A program made the translations under genes and the position numbers. Positions 44,395 through 53,063 of a stretch of DNA of 64,000 nucleotides are shown here, one piece after another. Origin of the DNA: Leucobacter allii. Lineage in GTDB: Bacteria; Actinomycetota; Actinomycetes; Actinomycetales; Microbacteriaceae. Below the pieces are notes generated by a model. The model was not told where the DNA came from. It ran no database searches and saw only the letters and a list, made by a program, of their open reading frames with translations. Numbering within the stretch: the first letter of the stretch is position 1; every line of letters starts with the position of its first letter. Location: the NCBI RefSeq assembly GCF_022919155.1, contig NZ_CP095045.1:2604001-2668000 (forward strand), given 5' to 3'.

Positions 44395-45699
44395 TCACTG
44401 GGCGACGTCGTGCACGGAGGCGACGACATCGAGGGCGGCATCGGCCGCCGCGAGGAAGCGCTCGGCGTCCGCCGAGGTGTGCGCCGAGGAGACGTAGAAC
44501 TTCGCCCCCGGCACGACGTAGATACCGCGATGCAGCATCTCGGCACCGAACCTCGTCGATGCGGCCCGGTCGCTCGAGAGGTAGCTCGCGAGATCGACAA
44601 CCGGCTCCCGCGGTGCGAATACGACGTCGAAGAAGACGTCCGGTCCGACGAGGTCGAGGGCGATCGACTTGCTCTGCGCGAGGTCCCGCAGCCCCGCGGA
44701 CACCTCGGCGACGTGGGCGGCGATCGCCTCGCGTCCGCGCGCCTCGTCGAGCTCCCGCAGCAGCGCGAGCCCGGCCGCGGCTCCGAGCGGATTGCCGTTG
44801 AGCGTGCCGCTCATGAACGAACGCTGGCTCGCCCCGGGCGAGCCGGGGACCAGGTACTCGATGAGCTCGCGACTCGCCGCCACGGCGCCGACCGCCGTGC
44901 CCCCGCCGACCGCTTTGCCGAGGGCGACGAGATCGGCGTGGACGCCGTATCGCTCCTGGGCGCCGCCCCGGCTCAGACGGAACCCCGTCACGACCTCGTC
45001 GAAGATGAGCAGCGCCCCGGTTTCGTCCGCGAGCTCCCGCAGCCCTTGCAGGAACCCTGGGGCGGGCGGCAGCGAACGCTGCACCGGCTCGACGATGATC
45101 GCCGCGAGATCGCCCCGGTGCGCGCGCGCCATGTCCTGCGCACTGACGAGGTCGTTGAACCCCGCGACCACGATCTTCTCGGTGGCCCCAGCCGGGATCC
45201 CGAGCGAGTCGGCGCCGACCGCGCCGCGATCCTCTGGGACGCCGGGGAAGCTCGGCAGCGCGTAGTCGTGGTGGCCGTGGTAGGCGCCGGCGAACTTCAT
45301 CACCGTCTCGCGACCCGTCGCCGCGCGGGCCAGCCGCATCGCGAAGAACGTCGCCTGCGACCCGTCGGCGCAGAACTTGACCGCCTCGACTCGCGGCACC
45401 GACTCCACGATGAGCTCCGCGAGCGAGATCGCCGGCTCGTTCATCGCGTAGAAGTGCGTGCCCTTCGCGGCCTGCTCCGCGATCGCCCGTGTCACCCGCG
45501 GATGCGCGTGCCCGACGAGCAGTGGACCGGAGCCGAGCGTGTAGTCGACGAGCTCCGTCTCCGCGGTCGTGAAGATCCGCGAGCCCCGGCCATGACTCGC
45601 GACGAACGCGTCCTCGTCGGGGATCCGCGTGTACCCGAAGCAGGCGCCCGGGATGACCCGATCCGCGCGGTCGACCGGTGAAGCGTCCGCGCCGTTCAT
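44395..45699 (-). CDS. Class III aminotransferase (GSA-aminomutase-like)
   Basis: A 434-residue PLP-dependent enzyme related to glutamate-1-semialdehyde aminomutase and beta-amino acid aminotransferases. Motifs: FCADGSQATFFAMRLARAAT (PLP phosphate binding), AGAYHGHHD, LIFDEVVTGFRL and the PLP lysine in LVALGKAVGGG. Its setting in a catabolic operon argues against tetrapyrrole synthesis and for an omega- or beta-amino acid substrate. It overlaps the hyuB stop by 4 nt and precedes BKACE by 25 nt. Confidence 0.87.
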   Translation of the reverse strand: MNGADASPVDRADRVIPGACFGYTRIPDEDAFVASHGRGSRIFTTAETELVDYTLGSGPLLVGHAHPRVTRAIAEQAAKGTHFYAMNEPAISLAELIVESVPRVEAVKFCADGSQATFFAMRLARAATGRETVMKFAGAYHGHHDYALPSFPGVPEDRGAVGADSLGIPAGATEKIVVAGFNDLVSAQDMARAHRGDLAAIIVEPVQRSLPPAPGFLQGLRELADETGALLIFDEVVTGFRLSRGGAQERYGVHADLVALGKAVGGGTAVGAVAASRELIEYLVPGSPGASQRSFMSGTLNGNPLGAAAGLALLRELDEARGREAIAAHVAEVSAGLRDLAQSKSIALDLVGPDVFFDVVFAPREPVVDLASYLSSDRAASTRFGAEMLHRGIYVVPGAKFYVSSAHTSADAERFLAAADAALDVVASVHDVAQ

Positions 45700-47465
45700 C
45701 GTTCCGCTCCCGTCGCGATCAGGTACCGGCCCTCGACCCGGCTCTCGTCCTCCACCACGTCGACGCCGTAGCTCGCGCGTGCCCGCTCGGGCGAGAGGTA
45801 GCCGTCGTCGAGATCGGCCTGCACCTCGGCCGGGGGGCGCAGCGACGGGTCTCCGTACCCTCCGGCACCGGCGCAGGTGAGCCGCAGCACGGCACCGGCC
45901 GGCACTCCGGAGCGCACCGTCTTCCCGCCGAGACGCTCCTCGGTGCCGTCCGGCAGGGTGAGCACGAAGGACGCCGTCTCCCCCTGGTGCCCTCCGGCGA
46001 GGCCGTAGGGATGACTGCGGTCCCGATCCGCGACGATCGTGACCGTCGACTCCTCGGTGAACTCGACGATCCGCGTGATTCCGTTCCCGCCCCGATAGCG
46101 CCCCGCACCCCCGCCGTCCTGACGGATCTCATAGCCGATCACACGGATCGGATGATTGCCCTCGAGCACTTCGACCGGGGTGTTTCCGGTATTCCCGATG
46201 CTCGTCCGGCGCGCGTGCGATCCGTCGACGCCGATGTTCGCACCTTGCCCGGCACCGTGCACCTCGTACATGATGCTGTCGTCCACCACGCCGTCGCGCC
46301 CGATGATGAGGACGGTCGAGCTGCCGGTGCCGGCCGCGCATACGCGTCCGGGCACCGCCTGCGACAGGGCTCCGAGCACGACGTCGGCGATCCGGGCGGA
46401 GGTCTCGTGGTTGCCCGCGACCACCGGTGCCGGTGCGTGGGGGTTGATCACGGTGCCCTCGGGCGTGACGATGGTGACCGGCCGGTATGAGCCGGAGTTC
46501 GACGAGGTGTGGGGCTCCGCGACGGCCTTGAGCGCGAAGTACGTCGCGGAGAGCGTCACCGCCAGCGGGCTGTTGATTCCGCCTCTCGCCTGCGGAGAGG
46601 TCCCGGTGAAGTCGACCTCGACCTCGTCGCCGTCGATCGTGAGCGCGACGCGGATCTCGACCGGCTCATCGCTGAACCCGTCGCCGTCCACGGTGTCGGC
46701 GAACTCGTAGCGCCCGTCCGGCATCTCGCGGAAGGCCGTCCTGGCCCGCCGTTCGCTCACGTCCAGGACCTCGCGCATGGCCTGCTCCACGACCTCCGTC
46801 CCGTAGCGCTCGCAGTAGTCGAGCAGGCGCCGCTCGGCGGCCAGGCAGCCGGCGTACTGGGAACGCATGTCCCCCAGGCGCTCCGCCGAGTTGCGCACGT
46901 TCAGGGAGATGATCGAGACGATCTCCTCGTTGAGCTCCCCGCGGCGGTAGAGCTTCACCGGGGGCATGCGGAGCCCTTCCCCGTAGAGATCCGTCGCCCG
47001 CAGATTGTAGCTGCCCGGAGTCGGACCTCCGATGTCCACGTAGTGGCCGCGGACCGCCGCGAAGGCGATGAGCCTGTCCTCGGAGAAGATCGGCTTCGCC
47101 ATGATGAAGTCCGGCATGTGGTTGTTGCCCTGGTACGGGTCGTTCTGCAGGAGCACATCGCCCGGCTCGAGGGTCTCCGCAGGGATCCTCGCGAGCAGGC
47201 CGCGCATCGACGTCGGCATGCTCGCGAGATGGATGGGGATGTCCCCGACCCCTTGGGCGACGATGTCCCCGTGCGCGTCGAGCAACCCGCAGGACAGATC
47301 GCCCGCCTCGCGCCAGAGGTTCGAGTAGGCCGTGCGCAGCACGACGGACTTCATCTCGGCGACCGCGGTGCGCAGGCCGGAGTCCATGACGGAGAGGGTG
47401 ATCGGGTCGAGCCCGGTGCCGGGAAGCGGCCCGGATCCGATCTCGGCGAGTGGGGCGATGGTCAT
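45696..47465 (-). CDS. Hydantoinase/oxoprolinase B subunit (HyuB-like)
   Basis: A 589-residue HyuB-family subunit. Typical segments: LDPITLSVMDSGLRTAVAEM, LRTAYSNLWREAGDLSCGLL, LLQNDPYQGNNHMPDFIMAK, DFTGTSPQARGGINSP and the glycine-rich GGGAGRYRGGNG. With HyuA it forms ATP-dependent amidohydrolases or carboxylases (hydantoinase, 5-oxoprolinase, caprolactamase, acetone or acetophenone carboxylase). Overlaps hyuA by 4 nt and the aminotransferase by 4 nt, so all three are translationally coupled. The reaction type cannot be fixed from sequence alone. Confidence 0.92.
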   Translation of the reverse strand: MTIAPLAEIGSGPLPGTGLDPITLSVMDSGLRTAVAEMKSVVLRTAYSNLWREAGDLSCGLLDAHGDIVAQGVGDIPIHLASMPTSMRGLLARIPAETLEPGDVLLQNDPYQGNNHMPDFIMAKPIFSEDRLIAFAAVRGHYVDIGGPTPGSYNLRATDLYGEGLRMPPVKLYRRGELNEEIVSIISLNVRNSAERLGDMRSQYAGCLAAERRLLDYCERYGTEVVEQAMREVLDVSERRARTAFREMPDGRYEFADTVDGDGFSDEPVEIRVALTIDGDEVEVDFTGTSPQARGGINSPLAVTLSATYFALKAVAEPHTSSNSGSYRPVTIVTPEGTVINPHAPAPVVAGNHETSARIADVVLGALSQAVPGRVCAAGTGSSTVLIIGRDGVVDDSIMYEVHGAGQGANIGVDGSHARRTSIGNTGNTPVEVLEGNHPIRVIGYEIRQDGGGAGRYRGGNGITRIVEFTEESTVTIVADRDRSHPYGLAGGHQGETASFVLTLPDGTEERLGGKTVRSGVPAGAVLRLTCAGAGGYGDPSLRPPAEVQADLDDGYLSPERARASYGVDVVEDESRVEGRYLIATGAER

Positions 47466-49516
47466 CGGTGTCCTCCCAGGGTGAGCAAGAGATTGCCGTA
47501 GCCGTCGACCCGCGTCAGCGATCCGCCGGGCACGACGAAGGTGGTGTCGTTCGATTCGATCACGGCGGCACCCTCGATCCGCTGCCCCGGGAGCAGCAGC
47601 TCCCGGCGGAAGAGCGGCACGTCGAGGATCTGCGTGGGCGACACGACGAGCGATCTGGACCCGTGCGATCGCGGCGCCTCGGTCGATGGCGGCGCCGGCC
47701 GGAGATCCGTGCGGGTGATCGAGCCGGCGCCGCCGACCCGCGCCGTCGTGATGTCGATGGGCTCGCCGTCGACCCGGAAGCCGTTGACGCGCTCGTGCAT
47801 GGCGTGGAACCTCTCGACCGTCCGGGCGATCCACCCCGCGTCGAAGCCCTCGTCGACCTCGACGGTGATGGCGGTGTTCTGGCCCACGTAGCTCAGGTCG
47901 AGCGCGAGTTGCACCGTCTGCCGCTCGGACGGGATACCGTCGTCGGCGAGTTCCTCGACGGCTCGGCGCCTGAGCCCGCTCAGGGTCGCGGCCAGCGCGG
48001 GGATGGCCCGTCCGTCGAGCCGCATCTGGAAACTCGCCGCGTGGTTGTGGAGCACGTCCGAGACGACGAGCCCCACCGCCGAGAGGCATCCGGCGACGGG
48101 CGGGACGATCACGGTCGGGATGGACATCTCCAGCGCGATGTCCGCGGCGTGCATGGGGCCCGCACCGCCGAAGGCGTTGAGCGCGAAGTCCCGCGGGTCG
48201 TGCCCGCGGCCGACCGAGATCGCGCGCACCGCTCCCGCCATCGCGGCATTGCTGATCCGCCGGATGCCCAGAGCGGTCTCGATCGGGTCGAGTCCGAGCT
48301 TCGCTCCGAGCCTGGCGCACGCGTCCTCGGCGAGCCCGCGATCGACGACGACGTCGTCGCCGAGCTCGGCACCATCGGCGAGGATCCCGAGGACCGCGTT
48401 CGCGTCGGTGACCGTGGGCTCGGTGCCTCCGCGGCCGTAGCAGACGGGGCCGGGGACGGCTCCGGCGCTCCGCGGGCCGACGAGGAACTGCCCGCCGCTG
48501 TCGACGTAGGCGATGCTGCCGCCCCCGGTACCGATCGTCTCGATATCGACGGTGGGCACCCGCACGGGCATCTCCATCACCTCGCGTGCGGTGGTGAGCG
48601 GTATTCTGCCGTCCGCGAGCAGGGCGACGTCGAAGCTCGTGCCGCCCATGTCGACCGTGATCGTGTTCGCGATCCCCGTCTGCCGGGAGATCCAGCGCCC
48701 GGCCACGACGCCGCCGCTCGGCCCGGACAGCAGGAGGTTCACGGGGTGCTCTGCGGCGCGCTGCGGCGTCGTCACGCCGCCGTTGGACTGCATGATCCAG
48801 GTCTGCAATCCCTCCCGCCACGCCTGCACCTGGTCGGTGAGGTGGGCGAGGTAGGGCGCGCAGACGGGGGCCAGGTAGGCGTTCAGAGCCGTCGTGGAGG
48901 TCCGCTCGTACTCGCGCGTCTGGGGCAGGATCTCGCTCGAAAGCGAGACGCTGATCTCCGGCGCCTCCTCTCGGATCAACTCGGCGGCACGGCGCTCGTG
49001 GTCGGCGTTGAGATAGGAGTAGAGGAAGCTGACCGCGACGCTCGAGATGCCCCGCGAGGACATCGAACGCGCGGCTTCGCGCACCCCTTCCTCATCGAGT
49101 TCCGTCACGACGGAACCGTCGCGATCGATGCGCTCAGCGACCTCGAAGCGGTCCTTGCGGGCCACGAGAGGCGCGGGCCCGGGCGACAGCAGATCGTAGA
49201 GCGCCTCGGAGGAGCGCGTCAGCCGTGCGATCTCGAGGACATCGCGGAACCCCCGGGTGGCGAGGATCGCCGTGCGCGGCCCGTTGCGTTCGAGGGAGAC
49301 GTTCGTGCCGATCGTCGTCCCGTGCACGAGGTCCCTGAGGTCCGACAGGGACGCGTCATCCGCATGGGCGACCACTCGGCTCGCGGCGGCCACGACCGCG
49401 CCGGCCGGGTCGTCCTTCCGGGAGGAGACCTTGGCGCTGCTGATCAGTCCGGTCTCCTCGTCCCAGAACACGGCGTCCGTGAAGGTGCCTCCCGCGTCCA
49501 CACCGATTCGCTTCAT
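47462..49516 (-). CDS. Hydantoinase/oxoprolinase A subunit (HyuA-like)
   Basis: A 684-residue HyuA-family ATP-binding subunit. N-terminal MKRIGVDAGGTFTDAVFWDE is the actin-fold phosphate-binding segment of the family. The middle domain includes MQSNGGVTTPQRAAEHPVNL, LLSGPSGGVVAG and TVDMGGTSFDVAL. It activates the amide or ketone substrate by phosphorylation and works with HyuB. First gene of the eight-gene catabolic operon. ATG 49516 has CAGGAGAGG 6 nt upstream. Its promoter region (49559-49622) is shared divergently with the MenB/BadI-like gene. Confidence 0.92.
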   Translation of the reverse strand: MKRIGVDAGGTFTDAVFWDEETGLISSAKVSSRKDDPAGAVVAAASRVVAHADDASLSDLRDLVHGTTIGTNVSLERNGPRTAILATRGFRDVLEIARLTRSSEALYDLLSPGPAPLVARKDRFEVAERIDRDGSVVTELDEEGVREAARSMSSRGISSVAVSFLYSYLNADHERRAAELIREEAPEISVSLSSEILPQTREYERTSTTALNAYLAPVCAPYLAHLTDQVQAWREGLQTWIMQSNGGVTTPQRAAEHPVNLLLSGPSGGVVAGRWISRQTGIANTITVDMGGTSFDVALLADGRIPLTTAREVMEMPVRVPTVDIETIGTGGGSIAYVDSGGQFLVGPRSAGAVPGPVCYGRGGTEPTVTDANAVLGILADGAELGDDVVVDRGLAEDACARLGAKLGLDPIETALGIRRISNAAMAGAVRAISVGRGHDPRDFALNAFGGAGPMHAADIALEMSIPTVIVPPVAGCLSAVGLVVSDVLHNHAASFQMRLDGRAIPALAATLSGLRRRAVEELADDGIPSERQTVQLALDLSYVGQNTAITVEVDEGFDAGWIARTVERFHAMHERVNGFRVDGEPIDITTARVGGAGSITRTDLRPAPPSTEAPRSHGSRSLVVSPTQILDVPLFRRELLLPGQRIEGAAVIESNDTTFVVPGGSLTRVDGYGNLLLTLGGHR

Positions 49517-49558
49517 GCGTTCCTCTCCTGGTTGCTGCACGTCACTCGATTCCATCTG

Positions 49559-49575
49559 ACAGAAACATTTCCTGT
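49559..49575. promoter_or_regulatory. Palindromic operator in hyuA leader
   Basis: ACAGAAA-cat-TTCCTGT, an imperfect 17-bp palindrome (6 of 7 arm positions), lying about 20 nt downstream of the hyuA -10 box. The AGGAAATGTTTCT core is reminiscent of IclR-family operators, and an IclR gene lies 1 kb away. Binding is inferred. Confidence 0.5.
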
Positions 49576-49593
49576 TTTGTGGAACTAGCAGTT

Positions 49594-49622
49594 AGTATTC
49601 ACGAGAACCGCAGCGAAGGCAA
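49594..49622 (-). promoter_or_regulatory. Promoter of hyuA catabolic operon
   Basis: On the minus strand TTGCCT (49622-49617) and AATACT (49599-49594) are 17 nt apart, about 80 nt upstream of the hyuA start codon. This AT-richer divergent region contrasts with the GC-rich genes around it. Confidence 0.55.
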
Positions 49623-49650
49623 GGTTCAGTTCTGCTCAATAAAACGACTT

Positions 49651-49672
49651 TCCATTGAATAGAATCAATGGA
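49651..49672. promoter_or_regulatory. Perfect palindrome over -10 box of MenB-like gene
   Basis: TCCATTGA and TCAATGGA form a perfect 8-bp inverted repeat with a 6-nt spacer. The spacer and its edges contain TAGAAT (49660-49665), the best -10 match for the rightward gene starting at 49700. A protein bound here would block that promoter. The neighbouring IclR regulator is the obvious candidate. Confidence 0.65.
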
Positions 49673-49699
49673 GCGAATGATGCACGCACCGGGAGAACC

Positions 49700-50539
49700 A
49701 TGAACGCTCAGTCAGACACCGCCTGGACCGCGCAGGGCGACTTCACCGACATCAGCTACCGGACCACCTCCGACGGGATCGCGCTCATCACGATCGAGCG
49801 CCCGGAGAAGCGCAATGCCTTCAGGCCGCTGACGAGCGCCGAGCTCGCCCACGCGTTCGCGCGGGCGAGGCACGATCGGAACGTGCGCGTCGTGCTGCTG
49901 ACCGGCCGCGGAGACGCGGCCTTCTGCGCCGGAGCCGATCTCTCGGTCCGCGCCGGGGACCGTGCTGGAACGGATTGGCCTGAACATCTCAGCCCCGCGA
50001 GCGTCTCCGACGTCCAGCTGGCGATTCGGAGAATCGAGAAGCCCGTCATCGCACTGGTCTCGGGATTCGCCATCGGCGGCGGCCAGGTACTCCATCAGGT
50101 CTGCGATCTCTCGATCGCCGCCGAGCACGCCCAGTTCGGACAGGTCGGGCCGCGCGTCGGCAGCTTCGACGGCGGCTATGGGATCAATCTGCTCGCGAAG
50201 CAGATCGGGCACAAGCGCGCCAAGGAGATCTGGTTCCTCTGCCGTCGCTATACCGCCCGGAACGCCCTGGAGTGGGGCCTGGTCAACGCGGTCGTTCCCG
50301 CGGAGGAGCTCCTGGATACCGGCGTCGCCTGGGCCCGCGAACTCCTGCAGATGTCCCCCGCCGCGCTGCGTCTGCTCAAATCGAGCGTCAATGCCGAGGA
50401 GGACGGACTCGCCGGCGTCGCGCAGCTCGCGGACGACAGCTGTCAGCTCTACTACGGCACGAGCGAGGCCGCGGAGGGTGCTGCGGCCTTCCTCGAGCGC
50501 CGCGCCCCGGATTTCACGGGCGTGCACGCCTTCGACTGA
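49700..50539 (+). CDS. MenB/BadI-like enoyl-CoA hydratase-family enzyme
   Basis: A 279-residue crotonase-fold enzyme. IERPEKRNAF and GAADLS-type oxyanion-hole segments are present (FCAGADLSV; SGFAIGGGQVLHQVCDLSIA), and QVGPRVGSFDGGYGINLLAK plus AKEIWFLCRRYTARNALEWG strongly resemble MenB (naphthoate synthase) and its ring-opening relative BadI (2-ketocyclohexanecarboxyl-CoA hydrolase). Placement in a catabolic island with no menaquinone genes favours a BadI-like C-C bond hydrolase. ATG 49700 has GGGAGAA upstream. It is divergent from hyuA and 54 nt before the iclR gene. Confidence 0.85.
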   Translation: MNAQSDTAWTAQGDFTDISYRTTSDGIALITIERPEKRNAFRPLTSAELAHAFARARHDRNVRVVLLTGRGDAAFCAGADLSVRAGDRAGTDWPEHLSPASVSDVQLAIRRIEKPVIALVSGFAIGGGQVLHQVCDLSIAAEHAQFGQVGPRVGSFDGGYGINLLAKQIGHKRAKEIWFLCRRYTARNALEWGLVNAVVPAEELLDTGVAWARELLQMSPAALRLLKSSVNAEEDGLAGVAQLADDSCQLYYGTSEAAEGAAAFLERRAPDFTGVHAFD

Positions 50540-50593
50540 GCACCGCCTCCGAACACGGTAGTCTTCGAACACCACGTCACCCCGAGGAGAAGC

Positions 50594-51355
50594 ATGGCAC
50601 GTGAGGATTCCCGAGGGATGCTCGAACGCGGACTCGTCATTCTCGGTGCGCTCGGCGAGCATCCAGACGGCATGGTACTCACAGACATCGTGAAGGCCAC
50701 CGGTCTCCCCGTCAGCACCACACACCGGCTCTTGAACATCGTCGTGACCACGGGTTTCGCCGCCTTCGACTCGGCGACCAAGCGCTACACCTTGGGCGTG
50801 AGGATCTTCGAGCTCGCCAGCCGGGTGCGCTCCGTGCAGACGATCTCGCAGATCGCCCGCCCGCTCATGCGCGAACTCGCCGATCTGACGGGAGAGACCA
50901 TCCAGCTCGCAGTGCTCGCGGACGGGAGCGCCATGTTTCTGGAAAAGGTCGGGGCCGACCGCTCGATCACCATTCGAGGGACCGTCGGCCAACGCGAGCC
51001 GCTCTGGGCGACGTCCACGGGCAAAGTGCTGCTCGCGGCACTGGAACCGGAGGAACTGGCGACGACGCTCGCGGGCCTCGAACTCAGGGCATACACGGAG
51101 CACACCATCACCTCGCGCGAGCGGTTGCTCGAAACGATCGCTCAGGTCGCCGAGCAGGACTGGGCGCTGACCGACGAGGAGTACGATCGCGACGTGCGCG
51201 CCATCGCCGTGCCGGTCAGGAATTCCGATGACCGCGTGGCCGCGGCACTGTGCATCGCCGGACCGAAGTATCGTCTCGATGTCGGCACCCTGGAAGGCTG
51301 GCTGCCCGAGCTCCGAGAGACGGCCCATCGGATCGGCGTGCAGCTGGCCCCCTGA
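50594..51355 (+). CDS. IclR-family transcriptional regulator
   Basis: A 253-residue IclR regulator: N-terminal winged helix (about 8-62, with VLTDIVKATGLPVSTTHRLL) and C-terminal effector-binding domain (about 75-250, with TSTGKVLLAALEPEEL and AIAVPVRNSDDRVAAALCIAG). IclR proteins often control degradation of aromatic or other organic acids. It lies after the MenB/BadI-like gene and probably regulates both arms of the divergent region 49517-49699. TAGTCT at 50561-50566 may be its own -10, and CGAACAC is repeated on either side. GAGGAG precedes the ATG. It is convergent with lpqB, with only 4 nt between stops. Confidence 0.9.
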   Translation: MAREDSRGMLERGLVILGALGEHPDGMVLTDIVKATGLPVSTTHRLLNIVVTTGFAAFDSATKRYTLGVRIFELASRVRSVQTISQIARPLMRELADLTGETIQLAVLADGSAMFLEKVGADRSITIRGTVGQREPLWATSTGKVLLAALEPEELATTLAGLELRAYTEHTITSRERLLETIAQVAEQDWALTDEEYDRDVRAIAVPVRNSDDRVAAALCIAGPKYRLDVGTLEGWLPELRETAHRIGVQLAP

Positions 51356-51359
51356 GCCC

Positions 51360-53063
51360 CTAGCCGCGCTTCGCGAGCACCTCGATCCCGCCGTCGACCC
51401 GCTGCCAGCCGCTGTTCTGCGCGGCGAAGAGCGCCCCGTCCGCACCGAGCACACGGATCTGCGAGCGCGCGCCGCCGCCGGTCACCCGCGCGCCGCCCTG
51501 CACGGCGCCGAGCTCGCTCGGGAACTGGCCGAGCGCGCAGGAGCTCACCCGCACGGTGCTGCCCTCGGCCGTGAGCACGACCACTCCGCGCTGACCGGTC
51601 CAGTCGAGGTCGACCGGGGTTCCCTCGGCCCAGAGCACCGTGTCGGCCTCGGCGCTCGTCCCCGTCGGGCGCCCCTCGTCGTCGCGGACGACCGCCGCGA
51701 CGAGCACCTGGCTGTCCGCGTCGCTCGTCACGAGCGCCGCGATCCGCGCGCCGTCGGGCGACACGCGCACGGCGACGGGCGTGCGCCCCGCGAGCCAGGG
51801 GGCCGGCACACTCGTGACCGTGCCGTCCCTGGCGGTGAGCTGCAGCGTCTGCGGCGCCGTCGCCTGCACGGTCCAGACGAAGCCCAGGCGGTCGAAGGCG
51901 GGGGCGAGCAGCTCGCGGCGCGGATCGATGAGCACGCTGTTCTCGTCGTCGAGCAGGGTCGCGCCCTCGGGCCCGAGCACGGCAGCCGCGCTCTCGTCGA
52001 GGGCGAGCGTGATCGCGCTCGGCTCGTACTCCGCGATCGTCTCGGCGTAGCCGGAGAGTTCGGTGAACTCTCCCGAGACGAGCGTGCCGAAGCGCCCGTC
52101 GGTGAGCACCGCCGGGTTCGACACCTCGCTCACGGTCGCGGGGGCAGAGCTCGCGCCGCCTGGCGTGTCGCGGACCTCGGTGCCCTCCACGAGCAGCTCG
52201 AAGCCCGTGACCCCCGCCACCGACTGCAGACTCGTCGCCAGCTGCTGGCGCACCTCCGCCATCGCGGGCGCTCCGGCCTCGAGGAGCTCCGCCGTGAGAT
52301 CGATCCGCGCGCGGCCGTCCACGATCGGCACCGAGCTCGACACGAGCGCGGTGCCCGCGGGGAAGCCGCTGTGCACCGCCTCCCGCATGCGCTCGCCGGG
52401 GCCGTCCAGCAGTGCTCCCACGATCTCGGTCGCGAGCGAGGACCGGGCGAGGTACCAGCGGGTCTCGGGCACGAGCACATTGCCCGCGCCGACGAAGTAG
52501 AGCTGCTGCGGCGTCCAGATCTCCTGGAACTTCGTGCTGTCCAGGATGATCCCCGCGGGGGCCGAGGAGATGCGCCACTCGCCCCCGACGCGCTCAAACT
52601 CGAACCGGAGCTCGGTCTCCGGACCGGGCCCCACGGGAAGCAGCACCCCGTCGGCGTCGACCTTCGCGGTCGCGGACAGCGACATCACGCCGGCCGCGGC
52701 GCCGTCGGCCGTGTAGCTCCGGCTGCCGTCGTCGACGAGCACGCCGTAGGACGGATCCCACTGCGCGGCGTACTCGGGCACGAGGAACTCGCGTGCGACC
52801 GCGTAGTCGTCGGTGGGCGAGATCGCCGCGACCACGAAGGCGCGCGCGATGTCCTCCTGGCTCGCCCCGGCGACGGGACCATCGGCGTTGTAGCGGATCG
52901 AGGCCTGCTCGACGCGCTCCAGATCCTTCAGCCCCGTCTGCACCGATCCCGCGCCGGGGATCGAGGTGCAGCCGGCCAGCAGCAGGGCGAGCACCGCCCC
53001 GGTCGCCGCAGCCAGCCGCCTGCCCGTTCGGGCACCGCGCCCGCCCTGCACCTTCGCGCTCAT
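51360..53063 (-). CDS. lpqB: Lipoprotein LpqB
   Basis: A 567-residue lipoprotein that acts with the MtrAB system in cell-wall and division control in actinobacteria. Signal peptide with lipobox LALLLAGC, an N-terminal domain, a GerMN domain (about 170-300) and a C-terminal beta-propeller-like domain. AAGGAG lies before ATG 53063. The start overlaps, as ATGA, the stop of mtrB once the mtrB frame is restored. In most relatives comF follows lpqB; here an island and an IclR gene come next. Confidence 0.94.
   Translation of the reverse strand: MSAKVQGGRGARTGRRLAAATGAVLALLLAGCTSIPGAGSVQTGLKDLERVEQASIRYNADGPVAGASQEDIARAFVVAAISPTDDYAVAREFLVPEYAAQWDPSYGVLVDDGSRSYTADGAAAGVMSLSATAKVDADGVLLPVGPGPETELRFEFERVGGEWRISSAPAGIILDSTKFQEIWTPQQLYFVGAGNVLVPETRWYLARSSLATEIVGALLDGPGERMREAVHSGFPAGTALVSSSVPIVDGRARIDLTAELLEAGAPAMAEVRQQLATSLQSVAGVTGFELLVEGTEVRDTPGGASSAPATVSEVSNPAVLTDGRFGTLVSGEFTELSGYAETIAEYEPSAITLALDESAAAVLGPEGATLLDDENSVLIDPRRELLAPAFDRLGFVWTVQATAPQTLQLTARDGTVTSVPAPWLAGRTPVAVRVSPDGARIAALVTSDADSQVLVAAVVRDDEGRPTGTSAEADTVLWAEGTPVDLDWTGQRGVVVLTAEGSTVRVSSCALGQFPSELGAVQGGARVTGGGARSQIRVLGADGALFAAQNSGWQRVDGGIEVLAKRG

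Noticed and set aside
44380..44396. GTTC short tandem repeat upstream of the BKACE gene
   Set aside because: Three 4-bp units in a 25-nt gap are too few to be meaningful. It leaves the GGGAG ribosome binding site intact.
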